DNA from: DATFVA01 sp963747755
Lineage (GTDB): Bacteria > Bacteroidota > Ignavibacteria > Ignavibacteriales > Ignavibacteriaceae
DNA: 64,000 nucleotides
NCBI GenBank assembly: GCA_963747755.1
Contig: CAVVGK010000014.1
Span: forward strand, 186,001-250,000
Direction of reading: 5' to 3'
Both the position numbers and the translations under genes were made by a program. Of the stretch, positions 17,739-27,887 are shown in pieces. How positions within the stretch are numbered: the first letter of the stretch is position 1; each line of letters opens with the position of its first letter. Below the pieces are notes generated by a model, which saw only the letters and a list, made by a program, of their open reading frames with translations, searched no databases and was not told the DNA's origin.

Positions 17739-18605
17739 TTTCAATTCGGTAATAAATGATGAAGAAGAATCATAAAGTTTGTCCCCTCTTAGTCCGGGTG
17801 AATAATCTACTTCCGCTAGTTTAATACTGAAAGTTTGTTTAATCACCGCATTGTTCATCTTTTTATATTCAAAATGACATTTCAGCTCCGGAAATTCATC
17901 AACCTTATCGCCGTTGGTCATTTCATTATACCAGAAGAACAATTCAGGATAGATTCCGGGTACCATAATATCTGAAGCCAGAGAGTTCAGATCGGATGGA
18001 AGTATAAAATCAGTATTCTGCCAGCTGTTGAAAAGCGTGGCCTCTCTTGAAGAAGAATAACCCAGTTTTTCAGATTTGATGATTACTATTTTATCATCTC
18101 CCTCAATCACGAACAGATGGAACAAATCATTACTTTTTATCAGTTTAATCGCACTTTTCAAATCAAAGGAGAATTTGCTCCTGACTTCAAGTGCAGGTTC
18201 TTTGCCGGCATTTATAATTTGTATTAAAGGTTGGGTTCTTCCGTTGAAATGGAAATTAAGTTTACCCAACCCTGCATCAGTTGTGTAGATAACATTCAAA
18301 GGCTTAAGGAATAACCTTGGTTTACCCGCTTCTAATATTTCATTTTTCATGATCATGAAAGTATCATTAACCTGCTGGATCCTCAGTGCAGTGAATAACA
18401 AAGTAATCACGTAAAGAAAAGCTGCGGATGAAAGCAGTGGGAATTGGAAAAACTTAAGCCACTCAGACAATCCGGCATAATTCATTTCAAAAACAGGGAG
18501 CGGCTCCCTGAAAATAATGTAGAGGGAATAGATAGTGGCTGCAAGAAGGATAATGGAAATTAAGATTAAAATTCCGGCTAATATTCCTGAAAAAATGTTT
18601 CTCAT
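17721..18605 (-). CDS. Hypothetical membrane protein with a soluble domain
   Basis: A 294-residue protein with two N-terminal membrane helices (about residues 7-30 and 55-75) and a predominantly beta-strand soluble part of about 200 residues. No catalytic motif or known domain is recognised. It contains no repeated cysteines and no lipobox. The 3' end overlaps the convergent receiver gene by 18 bases, and a Crp/Fnr regulator lies upstream on the same strand with a 137-base gap, so regulatory linkage is possible but not shown. Confidence 0.75.
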   Translation of the reverse strand: MRNIFSGILAGILILISIILLAATIYSLYIIFREPLPVFEMNYAGLSEWLKFFQFPLLSSAAFLYVITLLFTALRIQQVNDTFMIMKNEILEAGKPRLFLKPLNVIYTTDAGLGKLNFHFNGRTQPLIQIINAGKEPALEVRSKFSFDLKSAIKLIKSNDLFHLFVIEGDDKIVIIKSEKLGYSSSREATLFNSWQNTDFILPSDLNSLASDIMVPGIYPELFFWYNEMTNGDKVDEFPELKCHFEYKKMNNAVIKQTFSIKLAEVDYSPGLRGDKLYDSSSSFITELKLAQES

Positions 18606-18742
18606 TCAAATTGATCTTTCACTATTTATGGAAAACGATATCCTGACATTTTCTAACCGGTTTTCAAGGTCCTGACTGCAAAACGGCCAGATATTCCAGA
18701 TTTTATAATAGTTATTAATTTTTCTGAATAAAAATGATTGGA

Positions 18743-19426
18743 TCAGCTGAATGATTTTTTGAAAGCATTATAGTCGGGTATTCTTATCTTCGAACCATCA
18801 AGCTGGATCAATCCTTTTTTTTCCAATGAATGTAATACCCTGGAGACGGTTTCCCTTGATGTACCGGCAATATTTGCAATATCATGTTGAAACGGAAGAT
18901 CCACTTCAACCATGCCCTGTTTCATTATCCCTGATAACTCAGCAAGTTCAATGATGGCTGTTACTATTTTTCCCTCTGCCTTTAGGAGAGAGAGAGACTT
19001 TATTTTATCGTCAGCCGCTCTCAGCCTTCTAATAAGACCTTCGAGGAGTGCATAAGTTATTTTTGGATTATATTCAATCAATTGCATAAACTGTTCTCTG
19101 CCAAGGTAAAATAATTCCGTGTCTTCCATTGCCGCAACATTTGCGGAAGGGTTTTCACCATCGAGAAGCGACATTTCTCCAAAGTATTCATATTCGCCTA
19201 GAATGGATAAAATGATTTCTCTTCCTTCGGTATCATTCCTGGTTACTTTGACAGAACCCTTCGTAATAATGAATAAACCTGAAGAATTATCATTATTTTC
19301 ATCCATTATAATCATATCTTTTTTATAACTGCGGGTTACTCCAAGTTCTTCGATCCTCCCCAGGATATTGTTATCCAGTTCAGAGAAGATAGGAACATAT
19401 TTGAGAATGATTTTGGATTCGGTCAT
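18743..19426 (-). CDS. Crp/Fnr-family transcriptional regulator (paralogue)
   Basis: About 227 residues with a beta-roll effector domain (EIILSILGEYEYFGEMSLLD), dimerisation helix and winged helix containing HDIANIAGTSRETVSRVLHSL. It is closely related to the protein at 1295-1975 across its whole length; the recognition helix is nearly identical, so the two may compete for the same DNA sites. No FNR-type cysteine cluster. An in-frame TTG at 19429 directly precedes the ATG; the ATG is used. The upstream ribosome-binding site is weak and the leader contains a run of A/T. Confidence 0.92.
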   Translation of the reverse strand: MTESKIILKYVPIFSELDNNILGRIEELGVTRSYKKDMIIMDENNDNSSGLFIITKGSVKVTRNDTEGREIILSILGEYEYFGEMSLLDGENPSANVAAMEDTELFYLGREQFMQLIEYNPKITYALLEGLIRRLRAADDKIKSLSLLKAEGKIVTAIIELAELSGIMKQGMVEVDLPFQHDIANIAGTSRETVSRVLHSLEKKGLIQLDGSKIRIPDYNAFKKSFS

Positions 19427-19548
19427 CAAAAAAAAAGGTTTATATTTATTATTATTTTATAATCGGCAATTTAAATTTCTATTTTTAAAGTAGTGTGCTT
19501 TAAAAGACAATCTGTAAAACCTGCGAGATGTGTGATATTTTACAAAAA

Positions 19549-19578
19549 AAAACGGTGCGCGTTTATGCACCGTTTTTT
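19549..19578. terminator. Bidirectional rho-independent terminator
   Basis: A ten-base-pair perfect stem, AAAACGGTGC with GCACCGTTTT, has the eight-base loop GCGTTTAT and is flanked by an A-run on the left and a T-run on the right. It lies 23 bases after the stop of the minus-strand T9SS protein at 19602 and upstream of the Crp/Fnr gene; the A-run reads as a U-run on the minus strand, where it ends the large gene. Confidence 0.9.
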
Positions 19579-19601
19579 CCTGATGTATATGATGCCGCTG
19601 A

Positions 19602-22600
19602 CTATCTTAGCAGAAGCATCTTCTTTACAGAAATAAACTTACCTGCACTTATCCTGTATAGGTACATACCGCTTGCCGCTGATCGGCCTGAATTATTCAA
19701 TCCGTCCCATTGAACATTATGATTTCCTGCATCCTGGGCTGTGTTAATAAGAGTTCGTACCTTCTCACCCAGAGAATTGTAGATCTCAAGCTTAACATGC
19801 TGAGCCTCGGGAAGCGAGTATGTTATCATCGTAGTGGGGTTGAATGGATTCGGATAATTCTGCGACAGGCTGTAAACCCTTGGCATAAGTATCGAAACAT
19901 TTACAGAGGACGAGTAAGCATAAGCACCGTTAAAGTCTACCTGCTTCAGCCGGAAGGTATAATTGCCGTCTTCGAGGTCTTTGTCAATAAATGAGTAGGA
20001 TTTCTGCTCAGATGTTGTTCCATCGCCTTTTACGAATCCAACTGTCCGGAATTCCAGCCCTTCGGCTTTTCTCTGAATCTCGAATCCCTGGTTATTCACC
20101 TGTGTAGCAGCTGTCCAGTTAAGCTTAACCTTGTTGCCTTCTACCTCAGCGTTGAAAGCAGTTAGTTCTACCGGAACAACAGTAACGGTATCTGCAATGA
20201 ATGCAGAAACCATCAGGTTGCCGCCGCTGAAATCCTGCCACCCTGTACTGCCCAGATAGTATTTACCTCTTCCGGCATTTGGAGGATTGAAATCGGTGCC
20301 TATACCCGGGGCACCAGGAGTATCAGGCAGATAGTTTATTAGTACCCAGAAGTCTCCGGATTCAATTTCAGGAGGCTGGCTGCCTGGAACCGTTGTAGTA
20401 AATGTCTTGATATTACCTGTGCCGGTACCGCCAATACGATATGGTCCCGCAAGTTTTCTACCCGGGAATCCTGAGCTGTCTTCGTTTATTGTAAAGTCGA
20501 ATGCATCAGCGCTGTTGCCGATGGTTTTCATTCTCATTACGCGCACAGGATAGTCATTAGGAGTAAACCTTACGGCAAATTTATTATTATCATATGTAAA
20601 GTCGACCACATAAAAAGCCTCCCAGGAACCATCATCATACTTCAGCTCTGTAAGAGCCGGATCCTGGCAGGCGAAAGCACCGGCAGGCTGACTAACGGGA
20701 CCTGTAAGGGTATCACTATTTATCACGATTGAGGCCTGCAATGTATATTCGTACCACTGCATGCAGCCAACGTTCGTATCTACTATGCTTTCGACACCGG
20801 GGCCTATATTCGCGAAGAACGCTCCGTTCTTCATTACTCTTATTTGTGGAGGAACAGGCAGAGGATCATTGTTCAATCCAAGCTGAGGATCATCCCAGGT
20901 CAGTACTAAATTCTGACCCTGCCTTGTAACTGCTATATTGCCGGGGATCTGGGGCGGAGCATTAAGTGAGACATCGATATTGACATCGCCGAAATAATGA
21001 GGTTCGAATACTGAGTTCATCGTCTGCGGCCACCAGCCATGGAATACTGCCGCTCCGGCATTCCTCTCAAGAAGAAAGCCTCCAAGACCAACAACCTTAT
21101 CGGGTCCGTAAACCTGCAGCTGATAGCCTTCCATAAATCCCATCGGAATGGCAACCTCACCCTGCAGATGACCGGCGCCATCGCTGAAAGCTACCTGCCC
21201 ATCGGTAAGTGTAATAACATCTCCTACACCGCCGTTGGTAAATATTTCACGGAACCTGAGGTCTGCTCCGGAAGGATGCCAGTAAGCCCAGAAATTTCCC
21301 TCCTGGTAAATTGGAAGAGCATTGTTAGGTTCAAAGGTTTTATTATGGTTGTCATCAAAATAAAGTCCAAATCCCTCATTATCGTCAAGAGTGGTATTCA
21401 GGAAATCCTCCCCTGCTACGTATAGCATATCATTCTGATCATCAAATTTGAAGTACATGAACACCGAACCCTGTGGGATTGCAGGACTTCCTGAGTAGCC
21501 AAGGACATCAGATACATCCACTTTGAAAGCATCATCCCATTCACCCGCCGATAGTACACCATCGATAACAGGATCGCTTCCATGCGGAGCTGCAAAACTA
21601 AACGTAAATAATGAATCGTTTACCTGTCCTAATACCTCGTTAGAATAATTGCTCTGCCCTGACGCAGTAACCACACTGGCAACATAATAATAGTCCTTTA
21701 GTGGGTAAACATCAGTATCAGTATAACCTGCCTGCGCCGCATCCACGCTTGCTATCTTTGTATACGGGCCTCCTGCGACTGGACTCCTGTATATGTAGAC
21801 GCTGTCAACAAGGAGTACTTTCATCCCTTCAGGGTTATACCGGCCATTATTTTTGCTGCCTGCTGCAGAGAAATTCTCAGATTCATTTACAGCATTGTAT
21901 TCATCGCCTACAGCTTTCGCTTTTTCAAGCTCCTTTAGATACGCGGGATATAAGGCGGACAATGACCAGGTAAGGTTAATCATACCAATTTCACCTGTCG
22001 TTGCACTTAGAACAGGTGCAGTTATTCCGGAAGGATTAAGCGAGAAGTTAATTCCTGAGGTTGTATTCCCTTCTGTAACTGTTACACCGCTTGTCTCACC
22101 GAAATTATAACCGGGTTTTTCGGCTTTTACTGTATAAGTACCGGCCGGAACATTCTCAATAGTATAATTTCCGGAAGCATCTGTAACAGCGCTTCGTACC
22201 GAACCAAGGGCCGTTACTGAAACACCGCTGTCATCATTTGTATCTGTCAGGTCGACAGTTCCGCTTATAGAACCTCCTCCAAGGTTTATCTCAGAATAGG
22301 TTACACGGCCGCCGCTTCCGAATTCTCTTGCATGCACCGCTTTACCACCGGCCATCACCCTTCTGCCGTCGGGTGAAAGATCAACTGAGAAGAATGACCC
22401 GGGAGTAATAACGCTGAAAGTAGGATCGCCTGTCGCGACATCGAATACAACCAGGCTTGTCCTGTTTGAGTTATAATAATCACCCCAGCTTGCTGCCGCA
22501 GCAACTTTCCCATCGTCGGAAAGAGATACATCATCAACCATATCACCAAGTCCGCTGTATACCCATTTCGGGGTGCCGTTACCATATGTATCAAATGCAA

Positions 22601-23636
22601 TAACAGTTCCGTCATAAGTTGATGAACTAAGAAACATCAATGTACCAGCAGCAATTGTGCTTCCATCCGCTGAAACTGCTACGGATGATGCCCAATTGGT
22701 ATAAATCCCGGCAGGTACCCTGTACTGCCAGAGCAGGTTATATTCACTATTACCGGAATCATATACCCAGGTCTGAACAAAACCGCTGTTATCAGCTGTT
22801 GCAACTACAGATCCGTCTCCGCTTATCGCAGCAGGTGATTCGGTATTGCTCACAAAATGATCCCATATAAGAGAACCGTCGGAGCTGTTGAGCACATAAA
22901 GATGGTAACGTCCGTCTACCACCACGGTAGAACCATCTTTAGAGATGTTTGCTCCTGCCCAGTTGCCGATATCAGCAGCGGGAATCTCCATGGTCCAGTT
23001 TACCACCGGAGTTCCGGAAAGATCAACCGAATAGACAACAGAAGTATTTCCGCTGCCGGTAGCCTGCGCAAGAAAAACAGCCTGATTTCCGTCACGGGAT
23101 ATACAAGCATAAGAGGCGTACAACGTATCAGGCATAACATTCTGGTATAAGATATTACCGGTAGCGTTGTCAAGTATATCAAATTCGATCCCTCTTGTAA
23201 CAGCTGTTAGATTGTCCGCTACATCCACTGATGGATCATTTGGTGCAGTGGAATATTCCCATTGAGGAATATTGTTAACCTCGGTATAACGCGATACCCT
23301 CATATTATTTAATCCCCATCCAACCACCGGAACGGTTCCATCAGAATTCAACTCGGTGAAGTTAGCAATGGCAACAGCGTCAACGACTGACCATATCTCA
23401 CTTCCTCCAAGCACATACTTGTCTCCATCGGCATCAGAACTTTTCAGCTGCTGATGCGGTGTGTAATTATTTTCTGAGGTGTTTATCTCAGGGATAGTCT
23501 GAACCGCGGTTTTGTTCCCCTCTTTGAGTATTTTGGTGCCAGCTGTACTTTTCTGCTGGCTGAATGTTTCGGCATTCAGGAATAAAACAAGTGTTGCCAG
23601 TAAAAAAAAGAATCCAGGGTGTAACCGATATCTCAT
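19602..23636 (-). CDS. T9SS-exported beta-propeller surface protein
   Basis: A 1344-residue secreted protein. It has a signal peptide (about 1-27) and then a long stretch of repeated ISKDGS/VSADGS/LSDDGK motifs (about 60-430), typical of PQQ- or WD-like beta-propeller blades. A carboxypeptidase-regulatory beta-sandwich (about 440-530, VSVTALGSVRSAVTDASGNY), fibronectin-like segments and further beta domains follow. The end is a T9SS sorting domain (YSLSQNYPNPFNPTT to KKMLLLR) that directs transport across the outer membrane and surface attachment. A GGAGGT site precedes the ATG. Substrate or ligand is unknown; adhesion or extracellular scaffolding is an inference. A strong hairpin ends the transcript. 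Confidence 0.9.
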   Translation of the reverse strand: MRYRLHPGFFFLLATLVLFLNAETFSQQKSTAGTKILKEGNKTAVQTIPEINTSENNYTPHQQLKSSDADGDKYVLGGSEIWSVVDAVAIANFTELNSDGTVPVVGWGLNNMRVSRYTEVNNIPQWEYSTAPNDPSVDVADNLTAVTRGIEFDILDNATGNILYQNVMPDTLYASYACISRDGNQAVFLAQATGSGNTSVVYSVDLSGTPVVNWTMEIPAADIGNWAGANISKDGSTVVVDGRYHLYVLNSSDGSLIWDHFVSNTESPAAISGDGSVVATADNSGFVQTWVYDSGNSEYNLLWQYRVPAGIYTNWASSVAVSADGSTIAAGTLMFLSSSTYDGTVIAFDTYGNGTPKWVYSGLGDMVDDVSLSDDGKVAAAASWGDYYNSNRTSLVVFDVATGDPTFSVITPGSFFSVDLSPDGRRVMAGGKAVHAREFGSGGRVTYSEINLGGGSISGTVDLTDTNDDSGVSVTALGSVRSAVTDASGNYTIENVPAGTYTVKAEKPGYNFGETSGVTVTEGNTTSGINFSLNPSGITAPVLSATTGEIGMINLTWSLSALYPAYLKELEKAKAVGDEYNAVNESENFSAAGSKNNGRYNPEGMKVLLVDSVYIYRSPVAGGPYTKIASVDAAQAGYTDTDVYPLKDYYYVASVVTASGQSNYSNEVLGQVNDSLFTFSFAAPHGSDPVIDGVLSAGEWDDAFKVDVSDVLGYSGSPAIPQGSVFMYFKFDDQNDMLYVAGEDFLNTTLDDNEGFGLYFDDNHNKTFEPNNALPIYQEGNFWAYWHPSGADLRFREIFTNGGVGDVITLTDGQVAFSDGAGHLQGEVAIPMGFMEGYQLQVYGPDKVVGLGGFLLERNAGAAVFHGWWPQTMNSVFEPHYFGDVNIDVSLNAPPQIPGNIAVTRQGQNLVLTWDDPQLGLNNDPLPVPPQIRVMKNGAFFANIGPGVESIVDTNVGCMQWYEYTLQASIVINSDTLTGPVSQPAGAFACQDPALTELKYDDGSWEAFYVVDFTYDNNKFAVRFTPNDYPVRVMRMKTIGNSADAFDFTINEDSSGFPGRKLAGPYRIGGTGTGNIKTFTTTVPGSQPPEIESGDFWVLINYLPDTPGAPGIGTDFNPPNAGRGKYYLGSTGWQDFSGGNLMVSAFIADTVTVVPVELTAFNAEVEGNKVKLNWTAATQVNNQGFEIQRKAEGLEFRTVGFVKGDGTTSEQKSYSFIDKDLEDGNYTFRLKQVDFNGAYAYSSSVNVSILMPRVYSLSQNYPNPFNPTTMITYSLPEAQHVKLEIYNSLGEKVRTLINTAQDAGNHNVQWDGLNNSGRSAASGMYLYRISAGKFISVKKMLLLR

Positions 23637-23838
23637 AATTACCTCCGCAAATTGTAGAATTGTTTTTTAGTGTGGGATAGCGAAATGATTTTTTTTTAGC
23701 AAGCCTCCTTCCAGTGATCAGAAAATTAGGAATAAATTTATCGCGCCCTTAAGTTAAAATCTTCTTTATTGAAATTCCAGATCTCTTATTTAGCCGGATT
23801 GTTTTTCCGTTTATTGCTTTTTTAGGAGAATGAGGATC

Positions 23839-24210
23839 TTAGTTCATAGAACCGTCGAAATAATTATCAATCATTTCCTTAAGTTCTTCGGGCTCGATAG
23901 GTTTTGATAGGATTGCAAGGGGATCTGTATCAAGCGCCTCCCGGTGGGTGTGTTCATCTGTTGATGCTGTAATATAAATAACAGGGATCTTCCTTTCTGA
24001 ATTTATAAGTTTAACAGCCTCTATTCCATTAATTCCTTTTCCAAGCCTGATATCCATAAGCATAAGATCGGGTTCTGATTCTTCAACTTTGTGGACAGCT
24101 TCCTCTCCATTCCTTGCAACCTGTATCTCTTTGAAGCCATGTTCGATAAGAACTTTCTTAAGATAAAGTGCTACCAGACCTTCGTCCTCGACTAATAATA
24201 TTTTCATCAT
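23839..24210 (-). CDS. Single-domain response regulator (CheY-like receiver)
   Basis: A 123-residue receiver. E8-D9 in VEDEG, phospho-acceptor D53 in LMLMDIRLG, the switch threonine in ITAST and the SKPIEP lysine are intact. It most resembles the receiver at 2217 (same helix-1 pattern and GINGIEA after the phospho-site). It stands between the large T9SS gene and a small secreted protein, without an adjacent kinase, so its partner is not evident. Confidence 0.92.
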   Translation of the reverse strand: MMKILLVEDEGLVALYLKKVLIEHGFKEIQVARNGEEAVHKVEESEPDLMLMDIRLGKGINGIEAVKLINSERKIPVIYITASTDEHTHREALDTDPLAILSKPIEPEELKEMIDNYFDGSMN

Positions 24211-24359
24211 AATAGTTTAATCTTAAAACTTTGTAAACTAATGGATATAATAGTTTTAATGCTGTGAGTTATCTCATAAAATCAATAGGCTATGTATGTG
24301 GTTGTATGTATGATATTCATGACAATCTCTATATATTTAGCCAAATTAACTACACTTTT

Positions 24360-24863
24360 ATGAGAACATCTTTTATAGTGATCTGGTTCCTTTTTGCTGC
24401 ATCCGTATGTGTGACTAGCGCACAGGAAAAACAGCTCTTCGGTTTCGGAGATCTCGACTGGGGAAGTACCCGGGAAGAAGTAAAAAATTATATGAAAAGT
24501 AGTTTTGATATGACTCCCGGTTATGAAAAGATGGATGCGATAGGTTACCAGGGAGGGAGTTATTTTGGACAGGATATGTATTTATGGGTGTACTTCTTTA
24601 ACGAGAAGGGTCTTGAAGAAACCGATCTTGTAATAAAAAACAGCGACAGACCTCTGGGTGCTATTTTTTCGGAGACTGTCCATAAATTGACAGTGGACTA
24701 TGGCGACCCTGATTTATATAAACCGGATGACTGGGATGCTGAATGGTTTTATTATGATTTCCCGGGAAAACATCTTAAGGCAGCTATTAAAATTTCTCCC
24801 TGGTCTGATGAGAAAATGAGCAGCATTAAAATTTCATTTATTAAATCTGAACAATCTGATTAA
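24360..24863 (+). CDS. Small secreted protein of unknown function
   Basis: The frame is open from 24264, but the ATG at 24360 is chosen because it begins a clear signal peptide (MRTSFIVIWFLFAASVCVTSAQ, about 22 residues). The mature part of about 145 residues is acidic and aromatic-rich, with FGFGDLDWGSTREEVKNYM near its start. That DWGSTREEV pattern occurs in other small periplasmic proteins of unknown function. No cysteines or lipobox remain in the mature chain. Function not recognised. Confidence 0.75.
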   Translation: MRTSFIVIWFLFAASVCVTSAQEKQLFGFGDLDWGSTREEVKNYMKSSFDMTPGYEKMDAIGYQGGSYFGQDMYLWVYFFNEKGLEETDLVIKNSDRPLGAIFSETVHKLTVDYGDPDLYKPDDWDAEWFYYDFPGKHLKAAIKISPWSDEKMSSIKISFIKSEQSD

Positions 24864-24934
24864 GCAGATATTGGATTATTTGAGATGTTGGATTAAATTA
24901 AATCACGTTTTTAATCAATATTGGAGGGGAGCGC

Positions 24935-26137
24935 ATGCTCAAATTGAATCATCTTAACTATTATCGCCTGCCCTGGACGCTTACTGATAATTCTATTTCA
25001 TGGCTCGAACCTACTGCAAAATGCAATCTGTCTTGCGATGGATGCTACAGGAAGAATGAAAACAGCCATAAATCGCTGGAACAGATAAAAAATGATCTCG
25101 ATGTTTTTACTTCTTTAAGAAAGAGCGACGGAATCTCAATTGCAGGGGGTGATCCCCTTACCCACCCTGAGATTGTTCAGATAGTAAGGGAAGTGAAGAA
25201 AAGGAATCTAAAACCAATATTAAACACAAACGGACTTGCACTTACCGAGGAACTTCTGCTCAAACTTAAAGATGCAGGTGTATTCGGATTTACATTCCAC
25301 ATTGACAGCAAACAGGGCCGTCCCGGTTGGAAAAACAAAAATGAACTTGAACTTAATGAATTAAGACTTCATTATGCAAAGATGCTTGCGAAAGCCGGAA
25401 ACATTTCCTGTTCTTTTAATTCGACCGTGTATGAAGACACCATGCAGTATATCCCGGAAATGGTTAAATGGGGGGAGAGACATATCGATATTGTTCAGGT
25501 AATGGTATTTATACTTTACCGTGCAGTGAATAATGATAAGGTTGATTTTTATCTTGGTTCAAAAAAAATAGATATGAACCAGCTGGTTTATAATGAAGAG
25601 ACTATTGAACGGACCGATATTAATGCTCCGGAGGTAGTTGAACTGATCCGGACTGAATATCCTGATTTTGATCCCTGCGGATACCTGAATGGCTCTGAAA
25701 AACCCGATTCCTTTAAATGGCTATTAACAGGACGCCTGGGAAGAAGGAATAAGATTTATGGTTATATGGGGAGCAAGGGAATTGAGATCATTCAGACCTT
25801 CAACCATATGCTTTATAACCGATATCTTGCTTATGCTTCTCCTAAGGATACGGCCAAAGGAAGATCAATGCTTCTGCTTGGTCTGTTTGATAAAGGGCTC
25901 AGGAAGACTGCTTCAAAATATTTGAGAAACCCCCTTAATTTTTTCAGAAAACTGCACTACCAGTCCATAATGATTATTCAGCCGGTGGATTTTCTAAAAG
26001 ACGGGAGACAGAATATGTGCGATGGTTGTCCCGATATTACTGTTTGGAATGGTGAGCTGGTCTGGTCTTGCAGGATGGAGGAACAATTAAATTTTGGTAT
26101 GAATGTTAGGACGTTTCCAAAGAATTTCAATAACTAA
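24935..26137 (+). CDS. Radical SAM protein
   Basis: A 400-residue enzyme with the radical-SAM iron-sulfur motif CNLSCDGC (C30, C34, C37) and the GGDPL SAM-contact segment. A second cysteine group near the end (CDGCPDITV and WSCRM) may bind an auxiliary cluster, as in SPASM-like proteins, but the spacing is shorter than in full SPASM domains. Starts at ATG after GGAGGGGAG. Substrate unknown. The neighbours are a small secreted protein upstream and a tiny membrane protein downstream, which do not identify a pathway. Confidence 0.88.
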   Translation: MLKLNHLNYYRLPWTLTDNSISWLEPTAKCNLSCDGCYRKNENSHKSLEQIKNDLDVFTSLRKSDGISIAGGDPLTHPEIVQIVREVKKRNLKPILNTNGLALTEELLLKLKDAGVFGFTFHIDSKQGRPGWKNKNELELNELRLHYAKMLAKAGNISCSFNSTVYEDTMQYIPEMVKWGERHIDIVQVMVFILYRAVNNDKVDFYLGSKKIDMNQLVYNEETIERTDINAPEVVELIRTEYPDFDPCGYLNGSEKPDSFKWLLTGRLGRRNKIYGYMGSKGIEIIQTFNHMLYNRYLAYASPKDTAKGRSMLLLGLFDKGLRKTASKYLRNPLNFFRKLHYQSIMIIQPVDFLKDGRQNMCDGCPDITVWNGELVWSCRMEEQLNFGMNVRTFPKNFNN

Positions 26138-26412
26138 AATCTTTGCCCGCGATACTCCGGCGGGAAGGTGATTAGATTCTCACCGTCTTTGTATTGTGCC
26201 CGATCAAACATCAGCATCTTTATGCTCTCCGATCCAGGATTTTCCTATTCATCCGAAATTACAAACCACTTTTGGGGCAGTCCTGGTTGTATTCCCGAGC
26301 GCTTACCGGATAAATGAATACCTAACCCGATTTAATTTTGTGCAGTATATAACCTCATAAGTGGTATCTAATAATTATTTTCGGATATAATTCAGAATAA
26401 GACGGAGTTTTT

Positions 26413-26619
26413 ATGCAAACCAGGAGACCGGGGAAGCGAACAAACCCGATATTAGTTATAGTCCTTATAATAATTATCCCCTTAATTATCTTTTTTCTAG
26501 TTCTCACTAATACTGCACCGGAACAAACAGGCGAAAAATTACAGGATTCGACTAAAGTAGGCAATCAACTTCCTGATACCACCCAGGTGACGATAAAACC
26601 GGACACCACAAAGAAATAG
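26413..26619 (+). CDS. Small single-helix membrane protein
   Basis: A 68-residue protein with a basic N-terminus (MQTRRPGKRTN), one very hydrophobic helix (ILVIVLIIIIPLIIFFLVL) and a polar, threonine-rich tail that would lie outside the cytoplasmic membrane. CGGAG precedes the ATG. It stands 60 bases before tadA on the same strand. No family recognised. Confidence 0.6.
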   Translation: MQTRRPGKRTNPILVIVLIIIIPLIIFFLVLTNTAPEQTGEKLQDSTKVGNQLPDTTQVTIKPDTTKK

Positions 26620-26679
26620 GCGGCTGCGGTCACACCGTAGTTAGTTAAACTCCGGGAATTATTATTATTTTTGGCTTAT

Positions 26680-27162
26680 ATGTTTTCAGAAGTTGTTTAC
26701 AAATTTATGTTCGCTGCTCTGCAGGAGGCAGAAAGGGCTCTTGAAGAGAATGAAGTCCCTGTAGGAGCAGTCGTTGTAAAAGACAACAGGATAATCGGCA
26801 GGGGTTACAACCAGGTTGAAAAACTGAAGGATGGCACAGCTCATGCCGAGATGATAGCTCTGACTGCCGCCTCATCCCACCTGGATAACTGGAGGTTAAA
26901 TGAATGCGAGATATATGTTACGCTCGAACCTTGCATTATGTGCACAGGAGCAATGCTCGCTTGCAGGATTAACCGGTTATATTTCTCGTCCTTTGATCCC
27001 AAGTTCGGTGCGTGCGGATCGCTTTATAATCTTGCTGAGGAAGGACTATATAATCACAGGATTGAAGTTATCTCAGGTGTATATTCAGAGGAGAGCCAGG
27101 GACTTATGACACAGTTTTTCAATAAGTTAAGGTTGAAGAATAATGAGGGCAGGCTTGCTTAA
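26680..27162 (+). CDS. tadA: tRNA-specific adenosine deaminase
   Basis: A 160-residue cytidine-deaminase-fold enzyme that converts the wobble A34 of tRNA-Arg(ACG) to inosine. The zinc site is complete: H55 and catalytic E57 in HAE, C85 and C88 in PCIMC. A TTG at 26671 is also in frame; ATG at 26680 is used because it places the start just before the first conserved helix, although no ribosome-binding site is visible for either. Its substrate tRNA is encoded at 16973 in this window. Followed 47 bases later by adk. Confidence 0.95.
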   Translation: MFSEVVYKFMFAALQEAERALEENEVPVGAVVVKDNRIIGRGYNQVEKLKDGTAHAEMIALTAASSHLDNWRLNECEIYVTLEPCIMCTGAMLACRINRLYFSSFDPKFGACGSLYNLAEEGLYNHRIEVISGVYSEESQGLMTQFFNKLRLKNNEGRLA

Positions 27163-27209
27163 AATGTTTAATAAATCTAAATTATAATACAAAAAATTAG
27201 GGAAGAACA

Positions 27210-27887
27210 ATGCGTCTAATATTATTTGGTGCTCCCGGGGTTGGTAAAGGGACACAGGCAAAAATCCTTTCAGATAAATTAAACATACCTCATATATCAA
27301 CAGGTGATATTCTGAGGCAGGCCGTTCATGATAAAACTCCGCTTGGGATAAAGGCGCAGGAAATTATGAATGCAGGAGAACTCGTCTCTGATGATATCAT
27401 GTTCGGTATTATAAGAAATACTCTTGAACAGCAGAGATGCAAACAGGGATTCATACTTGACGGTTTCCCGAGAACTCTGGCCCAGGCAAAGGCGTTTGAT
27501 GTACTGCTTGGAGAACTTAACATTTCAAATATTTTCCTGATTAACATTTTTGCAAATAATGAAGAAATTGTAAGCAGGCTTACAAACCGCAGGGCATGCA
27601 AATCGTGCAATAATATTTTCACTTACTCTGAGGTGAAAAATGCTGCGGTCTGTCCAAAGTGCGGATCTGAAAACAGTTTCTACCAGAGAGACGATGATAA
27701 AGAGGAAGTTATAAGGAAGAGGCTGAGTGTATATGAAGAAAATACGAAGCCTGTTCTGGATTTTTATGAAAGCAAGGGTTCTGTTATCAGTGCTGATGGT
27801 ATTGGAAGGGTTGAAGACGTTACAGTGGAAATATTTAAAGGACTTGAAGAGAAGGCAGGCAAAAAAATTATACTTTCTGCTTTATAA
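27210..27887 (+). CDS. adk: Adenylate kinase
   Basis: A 225-residue long-form adenylate kinase that interconverts ATP, ADP and AMP. The P-loop is GAPGVGKGTQ, the AMP site contains STGDILR and the FILDGFPRT segment, and the LID carries a four-cysteine zinc motif (CKSCNN to CPKCGS), common in many but not all bacterial enzymes. TATAAT occurs about 26 bases before the ATG, without a good -35. Its 3' end overlaps the convergent ftsE-like gene by 20 bases, so there is no room for a terminator between them. Confidence 0.97.
   Translation: MRLILFGAPGVGKGTQAKILSDKLNIPHISTGDILRQAVHDKTPLGIKAQEIMNAGELVSDDIMFGIIRNTLEQQRCKQGFILDGFPRTLAQAKAFDVLLGELNISNIFLINIFANNEEIVSRLTNRRACKSCNNIFTYSEVKNAAVCPKCGSENSFYQRDDDKEEVIRKRLSVYEENTKPVLDFYESKGSVISADGIGRVEDVTVEIFKGLEEKAGKKIILSAL

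Noticed and set aside
24264..24359. Longer start for the secreted protein at 24360
   Set aside because: It would bury a clear signal peptide behind 32 extra residues.
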